Shown piece by piece: positions 1-7,753 of a stretch of 64,000 nucleotides of DNA. A model generated the notes under the pieces. It was not told where the DNA came from, searched no databases, and saw only the letters and a list, made by a program, of their open reading frames with translations. The position numbers and the translations under genes were made by a program. The first letter of the stretch is position 1. Each line of letters starts with the position of its first letter. Origin of the DNA: JACRAR01 sp041674385 (GTDB lineage Bacteria; Pseudomonadota; Gammaproteobacteria; Burkholderiales; Rhodocyclaceae); NCBI GenBank assembly GCA_041674385.1, contig JBAYVU010000002.1:140400-204399 (forward strand). Reading direction: 5' to 3'.

Positions 1-570
1 CGCCAGGTCGTCCTTGACGTCGATAGAGACGCTGGCTGCGCCCAGGACCGCCCCTTCATCCACGCCATGGCATTTAAGGCAGTTGATGGTGCGGAAGTTT
101 TTCATGGCGATGAAAGGCACCACGGTTCTCAGCCACGCTTCATCGCCGTTCCTGATCAGCTTGTATTCGGTCCGTCCGCTGGCGAGGACGCCGCGGTCCA
201 TTTCATCGACGGGTTGTTCCTGAGGAAGACCTTCCGGAAACTCGGAGTCCAACTGCTTGGCGCGGAAGACGCGCATTTCCTTCAGTTTTTCGGATGCGCC
301 CATCTTCTGAATGAACAGCGCGCGGGCTTCCTTGTTGCTGATGATCTCATCCTCGCCCACCTTGGTGACCATCAGTGTGTTCAAGCCATTGATGGCGCCG
401 TCCGCCACTTCTTTCGCTCGATCTTCGGCAGCACCCATGAGCTGGCTCTCGAACTGGCTGGTGATCCATTGTTGAGCAGCGAGAAGAATGACTATCAGGA
501 CCCCCTGGATGAGAAATTGCAGCTTCAGCTGCAAGCCGATTTTGCTCCACCATGCCGACACGACATTCAT
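1..570 (-). CDS. Chemoreceptor N-terminus with c-type heme motif (partial)
   Basis: The gene runs off the left edge, so only its first 190 codons are visible. The start at 570 follows a good ribosome site (ggaggg). Residues about 9-33 form a hydrophobic membrane segment. A predicted periplasmic domain follows, with a CLKCH heme-c motif at residues 164-168. Membrane anchor, helical stretch, then a CxxCH late in the domain resembles the Tll0287-like (formerly DUF3365) heme sensor domain found in methyl-accepting chemotaxis proteins and sensor kinases. That family sits in the inner membrane and senses redox state or small ligands through the heme. The output domain lies outside the window, so 'chemoreceptor' is an inference; a histidine kinase or cyclase is also possible. 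Confidence 0.75.
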   Translation of the reverse strand, partial: MNVVSAWWSKIGLQLKLQFLIQGVLIVILLAAQQWITSQFESQLMGAAEDRAKEVADGAINGLNTLMVTKVGEDEIISNKEARALFIQKMGASEKLKEMRVFRAKQLDSEFPEGLPQEQPVDEMDRGVLASGRTEYKLIRNGDEAWLRTVVPFIAMKNFRTINCLKCHGVDEGAVLGAASVSIDVKDDLA

Positions 571-831
571 TACCAATCCCTCCAATGGAGAATACACAAT
601 ACGGCGCCATGCGAAAGGCGCATGCATGTTGCCATTATCTTATATATACGGGGGTGATTTTTCACGAACTTGAGCGGTGATTTCATCGAGGCATGGCCGA
701 TCGGTGAAATATCAAGAAATATCCAATTTCAGTTGGCAGCCTTGCGGCCCATTCGGCGGGCTTGAAGTGCCAGGAATCGTGGGCGGTTTTCCCTGTAAAA
801 TTGCGTTTTCGCGATTTGCTAGGGATTCCTG
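571..831. other. Intergenic region between the heme sensor gene and glyQ
   Basis: This 261 bp region separates divergent genes and should hold promoters for both. Around 640-656 it is AT-rich (tatatac), which suits a -10 region, but I could not define a full promoter. No RNA gene or convincing small ORF was seen. Confidence 0.4.
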
Positions 832-1733
<902 letters not shown>

Positions 1734-1737
<4 letters not shown>

Positions 1738-3812
1738 GCGCCACCTTGCTGGTCGAACTCCTCACCGAGGAATTGCCGCCGAAGTCGCTGGCGAAACTGG
1801 GGCAGGTATTCAAGGACGAAGTCTTCAACGGCCTGGTGCGCCATCAGCTCACCCAGCGGACGCCGGACAACGCGACATGGTTTGCCACGCCCCGGCGTCT
1901 GGCGGTGCTGGTGCGCGATGTGGCGGCGATTGCCGAGGATCGCCGCGAGGAAAAAAAGATCATGCCGGTGGCGGTGGCGCTCGATGCCGCCGGCAAACCG
2001 ACGCCGGCGCTGCTGAAGAAGCTGGAAGCCAATGGCATTGCCGCTTCCGAACTGAATAAATTCGAGAAGCGCCTGGACGGCAAGTCGGACACCTTCTTCT
2101 ACACGGCGCAGGTCAAGGGCGCCCAGCTCAACGAGGTGCTGGCCGGCATCGTGGCGGAGGCGCTGAAGAAGCTGCCGGTGGCCAAGGTCATGCGCTGGGG
2201 CGCCGGCGAGGCGCAGTTCGTGCGGCCGGTGCATGGCCTGGTGATGTTGCACGGTTCTTCCGTCGTTCCGGGTGAAGTGCTGGGCTTGCCAAGCGGACGC
2301 GCCACGCGCGGCCACCGCTTCATGGGCACGGGCAGCGCCATCGAGATCGGCAAGGCCGACGATTACGAGACCCTGCTTGAAGGCCAGGGCAAGGTCATCG
2401 CTTCCTTCGCGCGCCGGCGCGACATGATCCGCAGCCAGCTGAATGCAGCGGCGGGCCAGCGGCAATGGCTGCAAGACGAGGCATTGATCGACGAAGTGAC
2501 GGCGCTGGTCGAGTTTCCCGCAGTGTATGAGGCCAGCTTCGAGACGGAGTTCCTGCAAGTGCCGCAGGAATGCCTGATCCTGACCATGAAGGCCAACCAG
2601 AAATATTTTCCGCTGTTCGAACGAGACAAGCTCACCAATCGCTTCCTGCTCGTCTCCAACATGCAGGTGGCCGACCCAGGCAACATCGTCGGCGGCAACG
2701 CCCGCGTGGTGAGGCCGCGACTGGCGGACGCGAAGTTCTTTTACGACCAGGACCGCAAGACGCCGCTGGCCAGGCGCGTGGATAAGCTGGCCAGCGTCGT
2801 CTACCACAACAAGCTGGGCAGCCAGGGGCAACGCGTCGAGCGCTTGTCCAAGCTGGCCCGCCTGATCGCGCAGAAGTTGCACGCCGATGTCGACCAGGCG
2901 GCGCGTGCCGCGCTCTTGGCCAAGGCGGATCTGGTCACCGACATGGTCGGCGAGTTCCCGGAACTGCAAGGCATCATGGGCCGCTATTACGCCGCTCACG
3001 ACGGTGAACCGCAAGCCGTGGCCGACGCCATCGAGGCCCATTACCGCCCGCGTTTCAACGGCGACACGCTGCCTCAGGGCAACATCGCCTGCGCCGTGGC
3101 ATTGGCCGACAAGCTCGATGCGCTGATCGGCTTCTTCGGCATCGGCCAGGTGCCGACCGGCGACAAGGATCCCTTCGGCCTGCGCCGCGCCGCGTTGGGC
3201 GTGCTGCGCATCCTGATGGAGACGCCGCTGCCACTGGATGTCGAATCGCTGATCGAGGATGCCGCGAAGGGCTTTGGCCCCGGTGTGCTCGGCGGGGACT
3301 GCCAGGCCATGCTGCTCGATTTCATGCTGGAACGCCTGCGCGGCATGCTGCGCGATCTGGGGCATGAGCCGACCAACATCGAAGCCGTGCTGGCGCTCAG
3401 GCCGACGCGCATCGACCTGGTGCCGCCGAAACTCGCCGCCGTGGCAGCCTTTGCCGCCTTGCCCGAGGCACAGGCGCTGGCCTCCGCCAACAAGCGCATC
3501 GTGAACATCCTGAAGAAAACCGCCACAGTGGCGGCCGAGGCCGATCCGGCGCTACTGCAGGAACCTGCCGAGAAAGCCTTGTTCGAGCAGGTCAATGCAA
3601 TCACCCCGCAGATCCACTCGCTGCTCGCCGGCGAGGACTACGAGGGCGCCCTGAAAGCCCTGGCCGGCCTGCGCGCCGCAGTCGATGCCTTTTTCGACGG
3701 CGTGATGGTGATGGCCGAAGAACCGCTGACGCGACAGAATCGCCTGGCGCTGCTCGGTCAGCTGGCTGGATTGATGAACCAGGTGGCAGACATTTCGAGG
3801 CTATCGCTATGA
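1734..3812 (+). CDS. glyS: Glycine--tRNA ligase beta subunit
   Basis: This is the 692-residue beta subunit, which binds tRNA and completes the alpha2-beta2 enzyme. The start is the ATG overlapping the glyQ stop; the frame stays open further upstream, but that part only shadows glyQ. The N-terminus (SATLLVELLTEELPPKSL) is the typical start of the family. The C-terminal third, including FFDGVMVMAE near the end, matches the anticodon-binding type domain. The stop overlaps gmhB by 4 nt. Length and motifs look intact. Confidence 0.97.
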
Positions 3813-4342
3813 AACTTGTCATCCTCGACCGTGACGGCGTCATCAATTACGATTCCAGCAAGTTCATCAAGTCGCCGGAGGAGTGGAAGCCGATTCCGGG
3901 CAGCCTGGCCGCCATCGCCCACCTCAACCAGCAGGGCTATCGCGTGGTCGTGGCGACCAACCAGTCGGGCATCGGCCGCGGCTTGTTCGAAATGGACACG
4001 CTCAATGCCATCCACGACAAGATGCTGAAGGCCGCCGCCCAGGTTGGCGCGCGCATCGATGCGGTGTTTTTCTGTCCGCATACCAACGGCGATCGCTGCG
4101 ATTGCCGCAAGCCCGAGCCAGGCATGCTGCACGAGATCGCCGCACGCTACCACACCGATCTCACCGACGTGCCGGTCATCGGCGACTCGCTACGCGACAT
4201 GCAGGTCGCCGCGGCTGTTGGCGCACAACCGATACTCGTATTGTCGGGAAAAGGAAACAAAACCGCCGCCGATCCAGACCTGCCGCCGCAAACGCTGGTG
4301 TTTCCCGATCTTGCCGCCGCCGTCACGCATATCACCGAATAA
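3809..4342 (+). CDS. gmhB: D-glycero-beta-D-manno-heptose-1,7-bisphosphate 7-phosphatase
   Basis: HAD-family phosphatase that removes the 7-phosphate during ADP-heptose synthesis for the lipopolysaccharide inner core. The catalytic aspartates are Asp7 and Asp9 in LDRDGV. A zinc-binding set typical of GmhB is visible at Cys89, His91, Cys97 and Cys99 (CPHTNGDRCDC). The 177-residue length fits. The start overlaps the glyS stop, and plsC follows after 9 nt, so LPS and phospholipid genes ride on the glycyl-tRNA synthetase operon. A related histidinol phosphatase is the main alternative, but the zinc loop and neighbours favour GmhB. Confidence 0.93.
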   Translation: MKLVILDRDGVINYDSSKFIKSPEEWKPIPGSLAAIAHLNQQGYRVVVATNQSGIGRGLFEMDTLNAIHDKMLKAAAQVGARIDAVFFCPHTNGDRCDCRKPEPGMLHEIAARYHTDLTDVPVIGDSLRDMQVAAAVGAQPILVLSGKGNKTAADPDLPPQTLVFPDLAAAVTHITE

Positions 4343-4351
4343 ACCCCGGCA

Positions 4352-5128
4352 ATGATCTACCTGCGTTCGATACTGTTCATGCTGGTGCTGCTGGCGACCA
4401 CGCCGCCCTATGCGCTGTTCATGATTTTCTGCTTTCCGCTACCCCATCGCGCCCGCCGCTACACCGCCGTGCCGTGGGTGTTCATGACGATCTGGCTGAT
4501 CAAGCATCTGCTGCGCATCGACTACCGCGTGCTCGGCCGCGAGAACATCCCCGCCCGCCCGGCGGTGATCCTCAGCAAGCACCAGTCGGCCTGGGAGACG
4601 GTGGTGCTGCAGGAAGTGTTTCCGCTGGGACTGTTCGTCTGGAAACAGGAGATCAAATGGCAGTTGCCTTTCTTCGGCTGGGCGTTGGCCGTGATCCCGA
4701 TGATCTCGATCAACCGCAGTGCCGGCAACAATGCGCTCAAGCAACTCGTCGACCAGGGCCGGCTGCGCCTCTCCCAGGGGTATCCCGTCATCATTTTCCC
4801 GGAAGGGACGCGGGTGGCGCCCGGACATCGCCGGCGTTACAAGATCGGCGGTGCCCAGCTCGGCGTGGCGACCGCTTCGCCGGTGTTGCCGGTGGCGCTG
4901 AACTCGGGCGAATTCTGGGGCCGCAACGCCTTCTTCAAACGCCCCGGCACGATCACCGTGAGCATCGGACCGGCGATCGATCCGAGCGGACTTTCCGCCG
5001 AGGAGGTCAACTCCCGCGCCGAAGCCTGGATGGAGGCCGAGATGGCACGCATCAGCCCGCATCTGTATCAGCACCAGCAGGGCAGCCAGCCCTTGGGCCT
5101 GCCCCTCCCGCAGGGCGAGAGAGGCTAG
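4352..5128 (+). CDS. plsC: 1-acyl-sn-glycerol-3-phosphate acyltransferase
   Basis: Membrane acyltransferase that converts lysophosphatidic acid to phosphatidic acid. It is 258 residues long, with one or two N-terminal hydrophobic segments (about 3-30 and 40-55). The substrate-binding FPEGTR motif is at residues 149-154. The catalytic block is KHQSAWE with His77. The acidic residue four positions further on is Glu82, whereas the textbook motif is HX4D (E. coli: HQNNYD). I believe glutamate is tolerated in a proteobacterial branch of the family, but this is recollection. Confidence 0.92.
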   Translation: MIYLRSILFMLVLLATTPPYALFMIFCFPLPHRARRYTAVPWVFMTIWLIKHLLRIDYRVLGRENIPARPAVILSKHQSAWETVVLQEVFPLGLFVWKQEIKWQLPFFGWALAVIPMISINRSAGNNALKQLVDQGRLRLSQGYPVIIFPEGTRVAPGHRRRYKIGGAQLGVATASPVLPVALNSGEFWGRNAFFKRPGTITVSIGPAIDPSGLSAEEVNSRAEAWMEAEMARISPHLYQHQQGSQPLGLPLPQGERG

Positions 5129-5145
5129 GTATTTAGGAGCACGCC

Positions 5146-5628
5146 ATGAAGCCGCGCACTTCGCAACTCGCACTGAGGTTCGATACCGCCCCGCCCGATC
5201 CGGCTGCGCAGTGGCACGATGGCGCCAGCCTGCCGTATCTGGGCGAACAACTGATTTTGCGGTTCGACACCGACCGCATGGCCGCGACCCGCGATGGCAA
5301 CCTCCTGCATCTGCCGCTGCCGCCTGCCGCAACGCCGCGCCAGATCCGCGACAGAGCGGAAGCCTGGTTGCGCCATGAAGCGGCGCGCCTGATCGGCACC
5401 AGCCTCGAACGGCAGACACAGCGCCTGAATCGCCCGCTACCGCGCTGGGCGCTGTCCTTCTCGGCACGCAGCAGCTGGGTGGTGAACCCTGCCGACGGTT
5501 CGCTGCGCTTCAACTGGCGCCTGATCGAACAGCCGCCCGCGCTGATCGAGCAAACTGTCGGCCAGGCCCTCGCCGCGCTGCCCGTGGCCGACGCCACGGC
5601 GGATCTCTGGGAAATGCAGACGGCATGA
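5146..5628 (+). CDS. YgjP-like protein lacking the metalloprotease motif
   Basis: This 160-residue protein does not match a named family by motif, but its C-terminal half aligns by eye with the metallopeptidase that follows. RWALSFSARSSW...LRFNWRLIEQPPALIEQ parallels RLGLSNARTRWG...IRLSWRLIHLPLALIDY. At the place of the partner's HELAH this protein has Gln140, Ala141 and Ala144, so all zinc ligands and the catalytic Glu are gone. An ATGA overlap couples it to the intact copy. It is probably a diverged, non-catalytic paralogue, perhaps a partner or regulatory subunit. A good ribosome site (taggagc) precedes the start. Confidence 0.7.
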   Translation: MKPRTSQLALRFDTAPPDPAAQWHDGASLPYLGEQLILRFDTDRMAATRDGNLLHLPLPPAATPRQIRDRAEAWLRHEAARLIGTSLERQTQRLNRPLPRWALSFSARSSWVVNPADGSLRFNWRLIEQPPALIEQTVGQALAALPVADATADLWEMQTA

Positions 5629-6386
5629 TCGCGGCGCTGTTCGAGCAGCTCTCCCTGTTCCGCCAACCTGTCGCGCCTCGACCCGAATCCCCGAAGCAAC
5701 GCCACCTGCTGCTCGGCGCACAGATCGTTGCCTACACGCTCAAACAGGGACGGCGGCGGCGCCTGACGATGACCATCGACGAACGCGGTCTGACAGTCGG
5801 TGCGCCGTTGCGCGTGACCATGGCGGAAATCGAAAGCTTCATCCGCAGCCACAGCGGCTGGGTCCTCAAGAAGCTCGCCGAATATGCCGGCAGCCATACC
5901 CGGCGCCATCTCGCGGTGCGCGACGGCAGCCGTGTGCCGCTGCTCGGCGCGGAAGCCGCCGTGCATATCGTGCCCGGCGCCAACCGCATCCGCTGGCAGA
6001 ACGGCGAGCTGTGGCTGGAAGCGCGCGCCGACGCCGACTGCGACGCGCTGGCGCGCCGCGCGTTGCAGCGCTACGCGCTGGACTTGTTCGCCAAACGCCT
6101 CGCCGTGTATTCAGAGCGCATGGGATGGCCGCCGCCCCGCCTGGGCCTGTCGAACGCGCGCACACGCTGGGGCAGTTGCAGCGCCAATACCGGCATCCGC
6201 CTGAGCTGGCGGCTGATACACTTGCCGCTGGCACTGATCGACTATGTGGTGGTCCACGAGTTGGCGCACTTGGCCGAGATGAACCATGGGCCGCGCTTCT
6301 GGGCCAAGGTCGAAAGCATCTACCCCGATTGGCGCAACGCCCGCCGCGAACTCAAGGCGCAGGCGGCCCAGATGCCGATCATTTGA
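5625..6386 (+). CDS. YgjP/WLM-type M48-like metallopeptidase
   Basis: 253-residue protein of the YgjP-like (formerly DUF45) metallopeptidase family. The zinc motif HELAH is at residues 211-215, followed by NHGPRFW at 220-226, the usual third-ligand region. The NARTRWGSCS block at about 177-186 is a hallmark of the family. No signal peptide or membrane segment is visible, so it is probably cytoplasmic. The start overlaps the stop of the pseudo-paralogue at 5146-5628. Family substrates are poorly known. Confidence 0.9.
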   Translation: MIAALFEQLSLFRQPVAPRPESPKQRHLLLGAQIVAYTLKQGRRRRLTMTIDERGLTVGAPLRVTMAEIESFIRSHSGWVLKKLAEYAGSHTRRHLAVRDGSRVPLLGAEAAVHIVPGANRIRWQNGELWLEARADADCDALARRALQRYALDLFAKRLAVYSERMGWPPPRLGLSNARTRWGSCSANTGIRLSWRLIHLPLALIDYVVVHELAHLAEMNHGPRFWAKVESIYPDWRNARRELKAQAAQMPII

Positions 6387-6395
6387 GGAGCCGAA

Positions 6396-6782
6396 ATGAG
6401 AATACTGCACACCATGTTGCGCGTCGGCGACCTGGACAAGTCGCTGGTTTTCTATACCGAGGTGCTGGGCATGCAGCTGCTGCGCCGCACCGATTATCCA
6501 GAAGGCAAGTTCACCCTGGCCTTTGTCGGCTATCAGAGCGAGCGGGACGGCACCGTGCTGGAACTGACCTATAACTGGGGCGTGGAAAAATACGACCTCG
6601 GCAACGGTTTCGGCCATGTCGCCATCGGCGTCGGTGACGCCTATGCCGCCTGCGCCGAAATCAAGCGCCGCGGCGGCAGGGTGACGCGCGAGGCCGGACC
6701 GATGAAGCACGGCAACACAGTGATTGCCTTCGTCGAGGACCCGGACGGCTACAAGATTGAGCTGATCGAACAAGGGCCATGA
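6396..6782 (+). CDS. gloA: Lactoylglutathione lyase (glyoxalase I)
   Basis: Converts the hemithioacetal of methylglyoxal and glutathione to S-lactoylglutathione, the first step of methylglyoxal detoxification. The 128-residue length and the sequence from HTMLRVGDLDKSLVFYTEVL to EDPDGYKIELIEQ are typical of the Ni-dependent GloA family. Metal ligands are expected at His5, a Glu in the TVLELTYN block, His in GFGHVAIGV and Glu in KIELIE, all present. It follows the metallopeptidase after 9 nt with a gagg ribosome site. Confidence 0.96.
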   Translation: MRILHTMLRVGDLDKSLVFYTEVLGMQLLRRTDYPEGKFTLAFVGYQSERDGTVLELTYNWGVEKYDLGNGFGHVAIGVGDAYAACAEIKRRGGRVTREAGPMKHGNTVIAFVEDPDGYKIELIEQGP

Positions 6783-6966
6783 TTGATCCGCAGCGCCGGA
6801 ACTTGTGTTATCGTAATCCCCCCAAAAGCTCCTGGGTTATGTGCGATAATGATAGCCAGACGCTATCCATAACAATCACTTCCAGCGTTTCCCCCGGCCG
6901 TTCCCAACATGAAACAACCCAGCCTGGCGAAGGTTTGGCGCCACCCTATTTAGTGAGAGAAGCTTC
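6783..6966. other. Intergenic region upstream of the zinc-ribbon gene
   Basis: 184 bp between gloA and the small zinc-ribbon gene. I saw no RNA gene. The stretch 6805-6870 contains AT-rich patches (ttatcgtaat, gcgataatgatag) that could be promoter elements. A ribosome site (gtgagagaag) lies just before the next start. Confidence 0.35.
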
Positions 6967-7200
6967 ATGAAAGTTGACCTGCGCAAGATATACAAATTCG
7001 AAAAAGTGGAACATAGCCCCGGAACACCGTTGCCGGCGGGCGGCGATGTGTTCTACGAATGCACGGAATGCGGCCACGTCATCAGCTCGGTACCCCACAC
7101 GCCGGCAGCCTGCGAATGCGGCAATTTGAGCGGCAACAAGGGCACCACAACCATCCGCGACACAGAAAAAGTCAAGCTGGTCCGTGGCCGTCTGAAGTAA
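6967..7200 (+). CDS. Small zinc-ribbon protein
   Basis: 77-residue protein I cannot assign to a named gene. Four cysteines, Cys32/Cys35 (CTECGH) and Cys49/Cys51 (CECG), form a knuckle arrangement that suggests one structural zinc. The rest is charged and hydrophilic, with no signal peptide or membrane segment. Such proteins may bind RNA, DNA or protein partners. A flavodoxin-like gene starts 44 nt downstream, so they may be cotranscribed. Confidence 0.75.
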   Translation: MKVDLRKIYKFEKVEHSPGTPLPAGGDVFYECTECGHVISSVPHTPAACECGNLSGNKGTTTIRDTEKVKLVRGRLK

Positions 7201-7244
7201 ACCGTCACGCCAAACGGTTTGCCGAATAGCGCGGTTTGCCGGAC

Positions 7245-7739
7245 ATGAAAACGCTGCTCATCGTTTATCACTCGATGACCGGCGGTACGTTGCAGATGGC
7301 GCAAGCGGCGGCGGCGGCCGCCACCGCCGTGGAAACTTCATTGACGGTCAAGCTGATGCATGCCTCCGGCGCGGGTGCGGACGATGTGCTGGCGGCTGAC
7401 GGCTACCTGTTCGCGACACCGGAAAATCTCGCCGCGATCTCGGGGATGCTGAAGGACTTTTTCGATCGAACCTATTACGCCTGTCTGCAACGGCTCAACG
7501 GCCGCCCGTATGCCGCGCTGATTTGCGCCGGCAGCGATGGCCAAAATGCCGCCCGGCAGATCGAGCGGATCGCGACGGGATGGCGGCTGAAGTCCATCGC
7601 CCCCACTTTGATCGTCGGCACGCATGCCCAGACACCGGAAGAGATACTGCGGCCGAAGCAGATCGCCGCGGAGGACTTGAAGCGCTGCGAAGAGTTGGGC
7701 GCAGCGATTGCCACCGGACTCGTTCTCGGCATTTTCTGA
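7245..7739 (+). CDS. Flavodoxin-fold FMN-binding protein
   Basis: 164-residue flavodoxin-like protein. The N-terminal KTLLIVYHSMTGGT is the phosphate-binding loop for FMN. ATPENLAAISGMLKDFFDRTYYAC matches the isoalloxazine-side loop of NAD(P)H-dependent FMN reductase/flavodoxin proteins. I chose the ATG at 7245; a TTG three codons upstream (7236) is possible. No strong ribosome site is visible. It probably carries electrons or reduces quinones in the cytoplasm; the exact substrate is unknown. It converges on acnA with only 14 nt between stops. Confidence 0.85.
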   Translation: MKTLLIVYHSMTGGTLQMAQAAAAAATAVETSLTVKLMHASGAGADDVLAADGYLFATPENLAAISGMLKDFFDRTYYACLQRLNGRPYAALICAGSDGQNAARQIERIATGWRLKSIAPTLIVGTHAQTPEEILRPKQIAAEDLKRCEELGAAIATGLVLGIF

Positions 7740-7753
7740 TCTTAGCACCTGCT

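Noticed and set aside
6779..6970. 63-codon ORF overlapping the end of gloA and the zinc-ribbon start
   Set aside because: No ribosome site or family pattern; low-complexity Ser/Thr/Pro content.
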